A stretch of DNA of 64,000 bases from Heterocephalus glaber (GCF_000247695.1 NW_004624751.1:24655187-24719186), one strand, 5' to 3'; positions 39,001 through 44,750 are shown, numbered from the stretch's first letter. Numbers and translations are program-made. Notes: generated from the letters alone by a model not told the origin.

Positions 39001-42000
39001 AAGAAATTCTAACTGTTGTTTCAATCTAGTCAATTCAGAGTAGCTAGAGATTCATTCAAAAATTGCTGACTGCCTAGTAGCCACAGGAATAATGTGTGCT
39101 TAAATAAATGACTTGACTATAACTTTGGTATTTAAAAGAAGGTTCCCTGGACAGCACTGCCTTGACATATTCCTTTCAGGTTTGCTCTGTCTTGGGTTAG
39201 CTCTGACCCCGATATGACCAAAAGATATTTCTTACCACCCAATTAGGCAGCATGCTACCCAATCCATCAAAGTTTAGAGGTAATTATAAAAAATATTCCT
39301 CCTGTTTACTTCTTGACTTTTTTAAATCTTTGAGGAAAAAGCAAGAGAAGAAAAAAAATTACTCAGGAGCTAGGATAGTTATTTTTACAGAATCTTACTT
39401 ATATTCACTTCTATGTTTAGATATATGAGCTAATATGCTTCTTACATGAAGATTACTAAGCCAGAATATGAAAAGGCCAAATTATCTCTAATAAATCAAG
39501 TCACAGTGAACTATCTCCTCACCAGTTCTGTCAAAAATGGAAACTATCCCCACTATGAGAAGGAAAAATTAAGAAACCCCAGTTATACTTAAATATTTTA
39601 ATCTATATATTGGTGAAATTTTTGCCTAATTTTCATTCCTTTTTTCTACTTTTTCCTGCTCTTAATTTTCTCTTATGTTAACAAAAATAAAGAGCCAAAC
39701 ATTCAACTCACCTTCACGATCTCCTCTCAGTGCGATACCTGAGGAGCAGCTGGCCAGTGACCTAGACCCCAAGGAATCTAAGCTTTCCAAGGAATCTTCC
39801 GTCTTATGGCTGCCTGGAGGAGCAGGAAATTCTCCCCGGTCAGGACACCAGCTATCGCTGTAACCACTGTCCTGGCCACTTCTGCTCAAGCAGCCAGAGT
39901 CTTCAAGTGCCTACAGAAAACATTTTATAAGGAACAGTACGTTAGTATCCACTGCCAAAAATGTAAAAGTTGTGTTTCATTTGATAGTTGAGACAATGAG
40001 ATTTCCCTGCTGTACATTTTTAAAAAGCTGATAAAAATCAGAAAATATGTCTCCAATTCTTTTCCCACCATTAATACAATAAGGGGACATTCAATATGGT
40101 TAATAAAGTGGTATAGTCTATCTTAAAAATAAGTAATATGAAAGAGGATAATAAAATAAGTTGATTAAAATAATACTGAAATGCTATAATCAATGATTAC
40201 TTACAGTTCTCTGGCAAATAAACATGAAAGGAGTCAAGGAAAACAAAACCAATCTTAATTTAGGCATCTAACTGGAGATAAATTAAGATTATTCCATATA
40301 TCTCCAAAAAATAATTACTATGGTTTATATTAAACATAAAACCATAATAGTTATAAAGTTCTTTAAACCTATGCACCACGCTCTATAAAAAAGATTTTTT
40401 TAGGAAAAAAAAAACACTGGGCATACATATTACAGAACCTATTTGTTTTCACTAATTTTAAAACCAAGATTTAAGATGCTAGCAGCTCTGCTGTCTTCTT
40501 GATTGAGTCAAGGGATGCATACTTGTTTGCTAACACATAAAACCTATTTTCCTTGGATCTAAATAAAATATTTGTTTGGCTTATATAAGAGATAAAAAGA
40601 ATAAAACATGGTGTACAGATAAAGAACTTACACAGAATAAGAATTTTCAATCAACAACCCTCAAAGAAACTTAATGACAAAAGATAATTCATATAATTGA
40701 ACTTTTTAAAATTTGAATTTAAGTAAAACTTGTAAAGTCCTTAGCATATTCCTGACACGTGGTACTAAATGAATACCTAACAAGTACAATTTTTAACATA
40801 GTAAAGGTAATTTTGTCATTATAGTAAAAAATCATCAATATTACTTACAGATGATATTACTAATACAGAGATAGTCTGAAGAACCTAGAAATTTCTAATA
40901 TACAAATATGTGAACCTTGATAAATTATGATTCAGATTTTTTATAAAAGAGCTATGAAAAGTAGCTGGGAGGTAATTGGGAATTTTAATAAGGCCTGGGT
41001 AATATATAACAGGACTATATATGAAATTTCTTAATATGAACAATGGCTATACAGAAGCATATTTTTACTCTTGGGAGATGCATGCTGAGTATTTAAGAGT
41101 GAGATACGGTATCTGGAATTTACCTTAAAATGGGTAAGTAAAACTAAAGACAGATGATAGATACTTAAAGCCAATATGGGAAATATTAATAATTAACTCA
41201 GATGATGATTATCTGGGTATGTGCATTATTTTCAACTTTTAATTATGTATATATTCAACATATGAAAAACATGTAAACTGAGTAATTAACAGCTGTCTCA
41301 GGCTTATAGTAGACTCATGATAGAGCCATTACTTCATGGTTCAATTGTTTCACAAGTGTTTGAAGCTCAAATAAGGTCTAGTAGATTTATATGAGATTTC
41401 ATATCCTTTAGATGCCAGATATCCTGGCATTAAAAGTTGACATCCTGTCATGAAAATGCCAGCCCTACCTTATACCCTGCTATTTTCAAGCAGATGGGAA
41501 AGCTAGACCTAGTGCTGGTAACAACTATTCCTCAAATGTACAAGAATATTTAAATTTTGTTAAGTAAATCTTTAAATCCATCAGGTTTCTTAAGCATGTA
41601 CTTGTTGATGCCGTAGAGCTAGCACACATCAAAATAATTTTTGACATCATAAACATTACAGTGACTGATGGGCCATCTCAGTTATAAAATATTCAAGTCT
41701 GGCCTCAGAGCCTTGCTTTTAAGAACTTCATTCTGACATGTCACCTAAAATGACTCATCTTCAACTTGTAAAATGACTCTAGTACAGTAGCTTATGCAAA
41801 GTATTTTTTAATTGCAATGTTGGATTGGTGCTAAGCATTATCTACTTGAATGGGAAAGTGTGATGAACATAATGATTTTGAGTTTTATAGAACTGATGCA
41901 AACCAGATGACACATTCATATGGTTCTCGCGGCCATTCCCAAATGTAGTTTTATCTAGCAAAAATTCCTTTTACTCACTCTGACATTGACACTGGTAACA

Positions 42001-44353
42001 AAAAATGGCCTGTCATGAGGCATTCCTAGCAAAAATACTACCTTAAGATTGTTCAACCTGAGTCAGACTGTCATAAAAAGTTCCAAAGGCTATAAGGGAC
42101 ACTAGTACATGAACCAAAGTCCTACTCAGTTTCATTTGAATGTTTTCTTAGTTGAACCAACTGTAAAGGAAGGCTCTCTCCCTGTGGCCAAAGCCCCCAG
42201 CAATTCATCCTTCAGAGCCTCACCCTCTCTTCATAACAGTGACCAATCTGCTTGTCTATCTCAATACACAACTGTAGAACAGTGAGGCCAAGTCATTTTC
42301 CAGGAGTGTTTTCCCAACATCTATACAGTATGTGTACCTGTTAGTATCTCAAATATTGCCTGAATTAACTCATCCATGCCATTAGAATGAAATGATATCA
42401 ACTCTTTACAATTCAAAAGGAAAATAAAGGAATACCTGAACCCTTCAATGCCCCCTTTACGTAAGTACATGGCTGGACTCACAAAGTAAATTTTATATGT
42501 AAAGAGGCAAATGTAGGGCAAGACGATTATTTTCCTCCAGGACTAAAATTTTTCATCCTCCAATCACAACTGACATTTAGTGCATCCTTACAATGTGCCA
42601 GAGACTAATGCTAAATGCCTCTAGATACAGCATCATTTAATCATCAAAAAAAACTATAAATCTAATACTGTAAATTAGATGGTGCTTTACTATTTTGACT
42701 GCATATCTTCTTCTAAGGCCTGAACATTCCCCTGGATAAATACCCCCTTGGAAAAATTATTTTTCCCATTTGGGTCTTATTAATGAACATTTGGCAGAAC
42801 TATGGTTGTACGTCTTGGCACTCAGCTCTTCTTAAACAGTCTATAAACATTCAAAAGCTGTCACACTTAGTCTAAAATAGGAAAGAACAGAAATGTGTGT
42901 AAGACCAAGGATTCTAGCTTTAAAATCTTACCAAATTTCACTCAGCATTCACTACTCTTCAGGAAACAAAGGCACTATAATTACATTGGTATGTAATCAT
43001 TAGAAATGACTTAGGATAAGAACACATTAATATACAGAAATTGAGTAACTTCTATAAATTTTAAGAGCCCTGAAAATGCCTTTCTACTGAACTAATTATT
43101 GAGTTCATAATGAGCACAGAAACAGTTAAGCTGTGTGACCTATAAGAAAAGAAGCAAATAGGTATAATACCAAATTATCTGAAATTAAGAGATAAATCTC
43201 TAGATCTTGAAAAGTGCTCTAGAATAGGTTCACTTCTCGGTAGTGGCACATGGAGCACCAAACAAGTAATAATCTTATCTACTTAGCCCAGTCAAGAGTG
43301 GAGTAAAGACAGTCAGAACCGTCATATTTGTTAGGGAGTAGGAGAAAGTCAAGGTATTAGTTACAGTGGTTGCCTCATGCAGATGTAGTTTTCTTACCTT
43401 AGTCAGAGCTTGTCCTAAAAGATTCTCAAATGCTTTCAAATTAAGATAGGGACCATTATAATAAGGGTTACTCTGTGCTTTTCTTCCCAGCCAGTACAAG
43501 GTTATCAAAACCTTAAAAAAAATTCATGAACAAGAAGATCAGTCTATTTAGCAACCAACTACAAGCACAAATGCAACTGAGTACTGCAGATAAATGATAG
43601 ATCACATTACTCTATGGCAGAAATACACACTTTTAAATTTATGGCAATGAGAAGCGCCATTTAAAAATCTTAATTATTCTTACTAGATTTTCTTGTTTCA
43701 GAACAAGTTCTCTGCGCAAAAGGTATTCACATACTAGCACATATAAAGGAGGCAAAAATTTGTAAGAGAAAAACACAAATAAAACTTTAAATCCCATCAA
43801 TATTTTAAATAAAATTACAAAACAAACACCTAAAATAAGTAATCCTCAGCATTCTTAATAAGAACATTAAGCTTTTTAAAAAAATAAAGCTGTCCCTTTT
43901 AGACATTCTTCTATATATGTAAATATTAAAGACAGTATATGAGTTTACAATGAATAATTACCCAGAGACCTTAAATATTCAGTGTTTTTCCTTGAAGTCT
44001 GATTTGATGGTTCCTACTTGCCCCCCTAAAAGTCCTAAAATGAGTTTGCCCTTACCACATTAGTAACATAACAACCAGCTTCCTAAATCTAACCAACCCT
44101 CATACCATGATGTCAGGGAATATATGTTCTATGTATTTTAACACATATATTTAAGTATATGCAAAGTTTGTAACTGGCTGGTTTCTAGGTGAAATTAAAT
44201 TAGGAAAAAAAATACAGAGCATATTTTTATTTTTATTTCAGAGCATTTTTTTAGGTACACTACTTTCTTACAAAATACAAATGTAAAAACTGTAATGCTC
44301 AATTAAAGTAAATATATCTTACATTTTTCACTCTCCTATCAGTCTCTTCTTGC
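738..44353 (-). CDS. LMO7: LMO7, internal exons (partial gene, both ends outside window)
   Basis: LMO7 is a large scaffold protein with an N-terminal calponin-homology (CH) domain, a central DUF4757-type region, a PDZ domain and a C-terminal LIM domain. From established knowledge it links the nectin-afadin and cadherin-catenin systems at cell junctions through afadin and alpha-actinin, and it also binds emerin and shuttles to the nucleus. The sequence shows minus-strand exons whose translations match LMO7 in order, from the last CH helices through the PDZ domain and the linker after it. The PDZ domain separates it from the paralogue LIMCH1, which lacks one. All 18 exons (one a candidate) have AG acceptors and GT donors, and the phases chain without a break. 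Summed length is 3,608 bases, or 3,404 without the candidate exon. The start codon, first CH exons and LIM exons are not in the window. Confidence 0.97.
795..2521 (-). other. LMO7: LMO7 intron
   Basis: Mostly plain AT-rich intron. It holds one composite B1+ID SINE (1955-2145). Nothing else recognised. Confidence 0.8.
1955..2145 (+). repeat. Composite SINE: B1-like left part + ID-like right part
   Basis: The left part reads gcaggcatggtggtgcacac ... ggaggctgtggcaggaggatc ... ctgtttcaaaa, typical of a 7SL-derived B1. An A-rich linker joins it to gggctggggagatagttcag ... actccagtacc, an ID-like tRNA-derived unit. It is diverged, so an old insertion. Confidence 0.85.
2522..2582 (-). CDS. LMO7: LMO7 short exon ([12 protein letters not shown])
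   Basis: The exon is 61 bp, phase 0 to 1, encoding [20 protein letters not shown]. It matches the LMO7 segment after the PDZ linker, with Tyr-Thr where human, as I recall it, has Asn-Ile at its start. Acceptor tttctag, donor gtaact (position +5 is not G, so a weaker donor). It is too short for ORF detection and was found by peptide match. Confidence 0.94.
2583..3628 (-). other. LMO7: LMO7 intron
   Basis: AT-rich intron of 1.05 kb. No repeat or exon recognised. Confidence 0.8.
3629..3735 (-). CDS. LMO7: LMO7 exon: linker after the PDZ domain (SPETKWID)
   Basis: The exon is 107 bp, phase 1 to 0. It encodes [20 protein letters not shown] and [16 protein letters not shown] polar, Ser/Thr-rich linker, highly similar to human LMO7. 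Acceptor aattatag, donor gtaagt. Confidence 0.97.
3736..4568 (-). other. LMO7: LMO7 intron
   Basis: AT-rich intron of 0.8 kb between the post-PDZ linker and PDZ exons. Nothing recognised inside. Confidence 0.8.
4569..4730 (-). CDS. LMO7: LMO7 exon: second half of the PDZ domain
   Basis: The exon is 162 bp, phase 1 to 1. It encodes [38 protein letters not shown] and [16 protein letters not shown]. It has the classic second half of a PDZ domain: the small-to-hydrophobic turn, the DEIIAIN strand, the alpha-B helix (WEETMTSAQ) and the final strand LVLDIRR. Acceptor ttatttag, donor gtgagt. The symmetric phase means loss would remove half of the PDZ fold without shifting the frame. Confidence 0.97.
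4731..5932 (-). other. LMO7: LMO7 intron within the PDZ domain
   Basis: The intron splits the PDZ domain. It holds an ID SINE with a GGAA-type microsatellite tail (5408-5560); the remainder is AT-rich and unremarkable. Confidence 0.8.
5408..5560 (+). repeat. Old ID SINE with expanded GGAA/GAAAG tail
   Basis: The ID-like body (gaagatttagttcagtagta, then agagcacttgcctggcat, then actgggttcaatccc) ends at about 5473. It runs directly into a (GGAA)n then (GAAA)n/(GA)n microsatellite of about 85 bp, consistent with expansion of the SINE's A-rich tail. Confidence 0.85.
5933..6047 (-). CDS. LMO7: LMO7 exon: first half of the PDZ domain
   Basis: The exon is 115 bp, phase 0 to 1. It encodes [20 protein letters not shown] and [18 protein letters not shown]. 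It contains the first strands of the PDZ fold and the carboxylate-binding loop, here SLDFGF in place of the classical GLGF, which is normal for LMO7. Compared with the human protein as I recall it, Trp-Asp is followed by Tyr-Ser instead of Ile-Pro. Acceptor gttttcag, donor gtaaaa. The upstream intron is 10.8 kb. Confidence 0.97.
7290..7410 (+). repeat. L2-like relic
   Basis: The stretch tttattgtgtatctgttctg, then acaacacagtttggaaggct, then catggcccttgttctcaag, follows the pattern of an L2 3' end (tttattgagcacctact ... catggagctt). Diverged. Confidence 0.5.
8955..9046 (-). repeat. Young ID-type SINE
   Basis: Poly-T then gtaccagagatcgaactcag ... ccactgagctaaatccccgg ccc: the reverse complement of the abundant element in this window that ends in GGTACC plus poly-A. 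No clear target-site duplication. Confidence 0.88.
9128..10945 (-). mobile_element. LINE-1 3' end (ORF2 C-terminus plus 3'UTR), antisense
   Basis: Read on the minus strand, 10.85-10.47 kb encodes a decayed ORF2 C-terminal stretch ([20 protein letters not shown], then FIWNKRK and [17 protein letters not shown]), characteristic of mammalian L1 reverse-transcriptase proteins. The remainder down to 9.13 kb is further ORF2 tail and 3'UTR, with stops and frameshifts. It is 5'-truncated and not functional. A SINE interrupts it at 10069-10154. It shares its 3' sequence with the L1 at 45.8-46.9 kb. Confidence 0.9.
10069..10154 (-). repeat. Young ID-type SINE inserted in L1, with 17-bp target duplication
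   Basis: The element reads ...ggtactggggatggaacttg ... gagctaaatccccggcc. It is flanked by perfect copies of ctgcacagagagctttt at 10052-10068 and 10155-10171. Removing one copy restores continuous L1 sequence, so the SINE is younger than the L1. Confidence 0.95.
11087..11464 (+). mobile_element. Solo MaLR-type LTR
   Basis: Begins tgctatagcttggcttcaga and ends agaaaagtaacaca. It contains the MaLR features ctttgctccattcaccatg, gagccaaaataaacctttc (polyadenylation signal) and ttatctcaggtatttgtcat. There is no second LTR or internal region nearby, so it is a solo LTR. Confidence 0.85.
12570..12705 (+). repeat. MIR relic
   Basis: Matches the MIR core pattern: gcttgtggcaagtcacatag ... gggaatattgagaggattaa ... 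gccaaggcacatagctcatg ttcagtaatta. Diverged. Confidence 0.65.
14030..14278 (+). repeat. MIR, nearly full length
   Basis: Clear MIR landmarks in order: gagccagactgcctgggttc, tctggatgcccttggacaag, ctcaattttcacatctataa, gggttgctacaaggattaaa and ggtaggcacttaataaacg. An ancient mammalian tRNA-derived SINE. Confidence 0.9.
14698..14803 (-). repeat. Young ID-type SINE with target duplication
   Basis: Poly-T, then ggtactggggattgaactcg ... aaatccccggccc. Flanked by atcttttagaattttc (14682-14697) and atctttcagaactttc (14804-14819), 16 bp with two differences. Confidence 0.92.
14963..15008. repeat. (TC)n microsatellite
   Basis: About 23 uninterrupted TC units. Confidence 0.98.
15563..15718. repeat. 78-bp tandem duplication
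   Basis: The stretch starting aaaaatgtaacaaaatcaca at 15563 recurs at 15641, an offset of 78 bases. The two copies differ at only a few positions and in the length of a T run. Confidence 0.93.
16359..16455 (+). repeat. Young ID-type SINE with 13-bp target duplication
   Basis: Reads gagatttagctcagtggcac ... gatccctggtacc plus A-rich tail. Perfect flanking copies of agagataaggtac at 16346-16358 and 16456-16468. Confidence 0.94.
16867..17172 (-). CDS. LMO7: LMO7 exon: disordered linker before the PDZ domain
   Basis: The exon is 306 bp, 102 codons, phase 0 to 0, so it is skippable in frame. It starts [15 protein letters not shown] and ends SQREISRSQ. It is Ser/Pro/Thr/Glu-rich ([18 protein letters not shown]) with no fold. 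It aligns in order with the human exon but is one of the most diverged in the window, as expected for a disordered linker. Acceptor cttatttag, donor gtgagt. The Met at its start is internal, not an initiation codon: the upstream exon ends in frame on ...CYT. Confidence 0.95.
17262..17341 (-). repeat. Old ID SINE
   Basis: Antisense ID-like unit: gttctggagatcaaatgcag ... gataagtgctctaccagagt tacacccttagcccc. Diverged. Confidence 0.7.
17385..17660 (+). mobile_element. Probable L1 3'-end fragment
   Basis: The stretch ggagattatcatgttgagca, then a G-rich segment, then ctgtacaactaataaaaaaa followed by A-rich sequence has the form of an L1 3'UTR with its tail. The family is not certain. Confidence 0.45.
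18161..18255 (+). repeat. Young ID-type SINE with (AAAT)n tail and target duplication
   Basis: Reads agatctagctcagtggcaca ... gatccctggtacc, then (AAAT)n. Flanked by tcttggtca at 18152-18160 and 18256-18264. Confidence 0.93.
19282..19711 (-). CDS. LMO7: LMO7 exon: Ser/Thr/Pro-rich linker with RRRMYSSDD and LPRSY motifs
   Basis: The exon is 430 bp, phase 2 to 0. It starts [20 protein letters not shown], a basic patch followed by Ser-Ser-Asp that resembles a basophilic-kinase or 14-3-3 site. It continues with low-complexity Ser/Thr/Glu sequence, [26 protein letters not shown], and ends VLPRCYT. As I recall the human protein, it has a second intact SLPRSYT at that last position; here the Ser is Cys. 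Acceptor tgctaag. Donor ACG|GTAAAA, chosen by phase and homology because the open frame reads on past it into intron. Confidence 0.95.
19712..21145 (-). other. LMO7: LMO7 intron
   Basis: One young SINE (19986-20085). The rest is unremarkable AT-rich intron. Confidence 0.8.
19986..20085 (+). repeat. Young ID-type SINE with 11-bp target duplication
   Basis: Reads gggccagggatttagctcag ... gatctccggtacc plus poly-A. Flanked by gatctgaataa at 19975-19985 and 20086-20096. Confidence 0.95.
21146..21288 (-). CDS. LMO7: LMO7 exon: charged helix, DUF4757 region
   Basis: The exon is 143 bp, phase 0 to 2. It opens [20 protein letters not shown], then [18 protein letters not shown], and ends KTFKEMLQD plus a split Arg codon. 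It is a strongly amphipathic, highly charged helix continuous with the preceding exon and shared with LIMCH1. Acceptor tctgtcag, donor gtaatg. The matching plus-strand open frame is a shadow. Confidence 0.97.
21289..23244 (-). other. LMO7: LMO7 intron
   Basis: No exon found and no repeat recognised with confidence. A weak L2-like stretch may lie near 21.75-21.85 kb. Confidence 0.75.
23245..23362 (-). CDS. LMO7: LMO7 exon: start of charged helical segment
   Basis: The exon is 118 bp, phase 2 to 0. It encodes [20 protein letters not shown] followed by [19 protein letters not shown]. The high Glu/Lys/Gln content with regularly spaced Leu/Ile suggests a long alpha helix or coiled coil running into the next exon. 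Acceptor gccacag, donor gtgagt (strong). Shorter LMO7 transcripts can in principle start translation at its internal Met (SMSDVS), but nothing here proves this. Confidence 0.97.
24008..24178 (-). repeat. Composite B1+ID SINE, antisense
   Basis: Reads cactggggattgaagcaaag ... gagctgcatccccagccctt (ID part), then ttttttgagacaagatctta ... atcccagagtgctgagactg (B1 part). Confidence 0.85.
25050..25205 (-). repeat. Composite B1+ID SINE, antisense
   Basis: ID part gaattgagcccaaggccttt ... gagttatatcccaggcact, then B1 part ending tcctcctgcctcagcctccc. It supplies most of the C-terminal half of a spurious 161-codon open frame at 24742-25227. Confidence 0.8.
25448..25490 (+). repeat. Young ID-type SINE, 3'-truncated
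   Basis: Reads gggctggggatttagctcag ... gcctgccttgcac and stops abruptly in unrelated sequence. It lacks the second half (B box and GGTACC end) and the poly-A tail. Confidence 0.85.
25757..27118 (+). mobile_element. LINE-1 3' end, 5'-truncated, interrupted by assembly gap
   Basis: 25.76-26.22 kb encodes L1 ORF2 C-terminal sequence ([20 protein letters not shown], then [20 protein letters not shown] and [20 protein letters not shown]). A second frame from 26275 continues it ([18 protein letters not shown]), so there is at least one frameshift or stop. After the gap, ggtacaaacacccaatgata ... aaatgtaccaataaaggaat is the 3' terminus with an AATAAA signal. The same terminus is found at 62.43-62.57 kb. 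Non-functional. Confidence 0.92.
26379..27048. other. Assembly gap, 670 N
   Basis: A run of 670 undetermined bases. It falls inside an L1 element: sequence before it is ORF2-like and sequence after it is the L1 3' end. The gap is therefore probably missing L1 ORF2 tail and 3'UTR. Long open frames drawn across it are artefacts. Confidence 1.
27264..27479 (+). repeat. Composite B1+ID SINE with internal minisatellite
   Basis: B1-like start gctgcacttggtggtacact, then a 12-bp tandem array, then cttggaggctgaagcagaag ... gtctcaaaac, an A-rich linker and gactagtgatatagctcagt ... caatccccagtaatg. Confidence 0.85.
27279..27322. repeat. 12-bp minisatellite inside the SINE
   Basis: Unit tacactcctata, 3.7 copies without mismatch, at the place where a B1 normally has a single acctttaatccc-like stretch. 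Confidence 0.95.
28517..28698 (+). mobile_element. MER20 (hAT-Charlie DNA transposon relic)
   Basis: Begins aaggtttctcaatagaaaca and has cactattgatatttgagccg, tctgtgggacatttagcaac, ggttgtgacaacaaaaagtg and tctccaggcattaccaaatg: the MER20 landmarks in order. A non-autonomous element shared by placental mammals. Confidence 0.88.
28930..29017 (-). repeat. Young ID-type SINE with 16-bp target duplication
   Basis: Poly-T, ggtaccagggatcgaactcg ... gagctaaattcccagtcc. Flanked by perfect copies of atttctgtatattctt at 28914-28929 and 29018-29033. Confidence 0.95.
29225..29295 (+). repeat. Old ID SINE
   Basis: Reads gctgggcaggtggctcaata, then gcagagcacatgcttagcat, then gccctgggttcaatcctcag cac. The older ID subfamily, ending in CAGCAC rather than GGTACC. 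Confidence 0.8.
29895..29970. repeat. CT-rich pyrimidine tract
   Basis: Imperfect (CTCTCC)n-type tract leading into a SINE. The minus strand is a purine-only tract. Confidence 0.85.
29975..30163 (-). repeat. Composite B1+ID SINE, antisense
   Basis: Reads gtttgaacccaaggacttca ... gagctacttccctagcct, then cattggatcttgctaaactg ... gggatcacaggtatgcacaa ccacacctggct. Confidence 0.85.
30396..30474 (-). repeat. Old ID SINE
   Basis: Reads gcagtactggggagtgaagc ... gaggcaagcactctatcact aagctatattttcaaccct. Confidence 0.75.
31272..31376 (+). repeat. Young ID-type SINE with (AAAAC)n tail and target duplication
   Basis: Reads gaggggctggggatttagct ... gatccccagtaac, then (AAAAC)n. Flanked by atatttgtagt at 31261-31271 and 31377-31387. 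Confidence 0.94.
31886..31915 (-). CDS. LMO7: LMO7 30-bp microexon (LFQKIYGEN)
   Basis: Only 30 bp: one completing base, nine codons LFQKIYGEN, and a dangling GG. Acceptor tttctcag, donor gtaagt. The previous exon's AG plus A gives Arg, and GG plus the G of the next exon gives Gly, so the peptide reads [13 protein letters not shown] as in LMO7. It is far too short for ORF finding and was located by scanning for the expected peptide. It lies about 1.0 kb after the large exon and 8.5 kb before the next one. Confidence 0.95.
31916..32955 (-). other. LMO7: LMO7 intron
   Basis: Holds one young SINE (32563-32650); otherwise unremarkable. Confidence 0.8.
32563..32650 (+). repeat. Young ID-type SINE with 15-bp target duplication
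   Basis: Reads gggccagggatttagttcag ... gatccctggtacc plus poly-A. It has lost part of the middle (gttcaagtgcaag, missing the gcctcgc stretch). Flanked by aagaataaaagtctg at 32548-32562 and 32651-32665. Confidence 0.94.
32956..33675 (-). CDS. LMO7: LMO7 large exon with three DDxxxRR/K motifs
   Basis: The exon is 720 bp, phase 2 to 2, the largest in the window. It begins [20 protein letters not shown] and ends RHKKRLMVE. It contains three motif copies: DDFFVRK (33471-33491), DDMIVRR (33309-33329) and DDMLTRK (33096-33116). Between them lie a Pro-rich stretch ([12 protein letters not shown]) and the segment [20 protein letters not shown]. It matches the long LMO7 isoform closely. Acceptor gcttcag. 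The donor is AG|GTCAGA, the same non-consensus hexamer as exon 35604-35882. It is part of the DUF4757-like central region. Skipping it keeps the frame. Confidence 0.97.
33676..34506 (-). other. LMO7: LMO7 intron between candidate exon and large exon
   Basis: No repeat recognised. The neighbouring introns 34711-34990, 35270-35603 and 35883-36210 are each only about 280-335 bp and also repeat-free, so the modular exon block is unusually compact. Confidence 0.75.
34507..34710 (-). CDS. LMO7: Candidate LMO7 cassette exon, 68 codons
   Basis: This is an open stretch of 204 bp with acceptor cacttcacag and donor AG|GTGCAC. It needs one base at its start (T, making Ser with a dangling AG) and leaves AG at its end, the same phase 2-2 as its neighbours, so inclusion keeps the frame. 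The peptide starts [20 protein letters not shown] and continues with [20 protein letters not shown]. It is hydrophilic, Ser/Arg-rich and free of stops, as expected for coding sequence in this region. I do not remember it from the reference LMO7 protein and it lacks the DDxxxRR motif. It could be an alternative exon used in some transcripts, or a decaying one. Confidence 0.6.
34991..35269 (-). CDS. LMO7: LMO7 exon: DDLYVRK module, [18 protein letters not shown]
   Basis: The exon is 279 bp, phase 2 to 2. It runs from [13 protein letters not shown] through an EEEEK acidic patch, [12 protein letters not shown] (35128-35148 for DDLYVRK) and [20 protein letters not shown], to [10 protein letters not shown]. 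It matches the alternatively included LMO7 segment well. Acceptor gaacag. The donor GTTTGT is non-consensus, in keeping with alternative use. Read upstream, the frame continues into intron without meaning; the exon start is set by the AG and by phase. Confidence 0.93.
35604..35882 (-). CDS. LMO7: LMO7 exon: DDLANRR module, likely alternative
   Basis: The exon is 279 bp, phase 2 to 2, so it can be skipped in frame. Its peptide begins [19 protein letters not shown], has an acidic Ser/Asp/Glu run ([10 protein letters not shown]), then [13 protein letters not shown]. The acceptor is strong (tcttag). The donor is AG|GTCAGA, which lacks the usual purine-AG after GT. It was chosen because it leaves a dangling AG that joins to the T of the next exon to make Ser. 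I recognise it by position and by the shared DDxxxRR motif rather than by a remembered match along its whole length. Confidence 0.85.
36211..36463 (-). CDS. LMO7: LMO7 exon: DDMSYRR module
   Basis: The exon is 253 bp, phase 1 to 2. It opens with [20 protein letters not shown] and includes the motif DDMSYRRIS (36387-36407 for DDMSYRR), a basic [14 protein letters not shown] stretch, and ends at ADGTFS. RRIS resembles a basophilic-kinase site. It is the constitutive exon that sets phase 2 for the modular block that follows. In the short human isoform it joins straight to the [11 protein letters not shown] microexon, which this phase also permits here. Acceptor tatag, donor gtatga. Confidence 0.96.
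37766..37844 (-). repeat. Young ID-type SINE
   Basis: Reads tttttggtaccagggatcga ... gagttaaatccccggccc. Short T tail; no clear target duplication. Confidence 0.88.
38527..38695 (-). repeat. Composite B1+ID SINE, antisense
   Basis: Reads ctgtactggggattgaaccc ... gagctatatcattagacctt, then gagtctaggtcttgctaaat ... agattacaggcatgctccac. Confidence 0.82.
38912..38996 (-). repeat. Old ID SINE
   Basis: Reads tttggcatggtgctaacgat ... caggtgccctaatcactgag ctacatccccagc. Confidence 0.75.
39712..39910 (-). CDS. LMO7: LMO7 exon: Ser-rich linker after the CH domain
   Basis: The exon is 199 bp, phase 0 to 1. It begins [19 protein letters not shown] and contains the serine-rich stretch [15 protein letters not shown], a signature of LMO7 and LIMCH1 just C-terminal of the CH domain. 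No folded domain is predicted; the composition (Ser, Gly, Asp) suggests a disordered, phosphorylatable linker. Acceptor ctgtag, donor gtgagt. The frame continues into the next exon through a split Gly codon (G|GT). Confidence 0.96.
39911..43397 (-). other. LMO7: LMO7 intron, 3.5 kb, nearly repeat-free
   Basis: Apart from a weak L2-like stretch near 42.56-42.66 kb I see no young repeat in 3.5 kb, in contrast to the neighbouring introns. No exon found. Confidence 0.75.
43398..43511 (-). CDS. LMO7: LMO7 exon: C-terminal part of the calponin-homology domain
   Basis: The exon is 114 bp, exactly 38 codons, phase 0 at both ends. It starts [20 protein letters not shown] and ends LLGQALTK. This is the last part of the CH domain, the segment that packs the final helices; in LMO7 family proteins the domain sits at the N terminus and is thought to mediate actin-cytoskeleton association. 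Acceptor tttaag, donor gtaaga. Compared with the human protein as I recall it, the exon is almost unchanged (a Tyr in place of His near the middle). The following intron is about 3.5 kb. Confidence 0.96.
43512..44322 (-). other. LMO7: LMO7 intron inside the CH domain
   Basis: AT-rich intron of 0.8 kb separating the last two CH-domain exons. Nothing recognised. Confidence 0.8.
44323..44353 (-). CDS. LMO7: LMO7 exon: CH-domain helix segment [10 protein letters not shown] (31 bp)
   Basis: This tiny exon encodes one completing base plus ten codons, [10 protein letters not shown], which in LMO7 directly precede VLITLYW in the calponin-homology fold. The acceptor reads ...tttatag and the donor gtaag. 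It starts needing one base (phase 2) and ends on a codon boundary. It is too short to show as an open reading frame. I identified it by matching the LMO7 sequence immediately upstream of the next exon. It is the most 5' coding exon I can find in the window. Confidence 0.93.
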
Positions 44354-44750
44354 CTATAAAGAAAAAGAAAATATTAATATCCATGAGTCTTAAATTACTA
44401 AGTATAACTTTAAAATCATTTTTATTCTAAAGTTCTACAAATATTAATATCACTTGGAAATTTGAAAATCTTAAGGCACATTATTTCCCATCAGAAGAAT
44501 TAGTCCATATTCACTGATTTGGTTAAATGTAATGGTCCCTGTTCTATAAAAAGTAATGTTCTTTTTCTCTCCTGTTATCCATTATAATCTGATTTTTAAA
44601 ATATGTTATTGAGAGCTCTGTATTCTCATTTTAAACACTGCTTAAACCTGGGGGATGGGAGGAGAAGGGATGGATGTGTATTCATGACAGGAAAATTGGG
44701 AAACAAGAAAAAATCTTAAAAGAAAAAAAAATAGGTAGTTTTTTCTAACT

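Larger units (their letters stand above)
36464..39711 (-). other. LMO7: LMO7 intron, 3.2 kb
   Basis: Contains a young SINE (37766-37844), a composite SINE (38527-38695) and an old ID element (38912-38996). 36464-37760 and 38997-39711 show nothing recognised. Confidence 0.8.
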
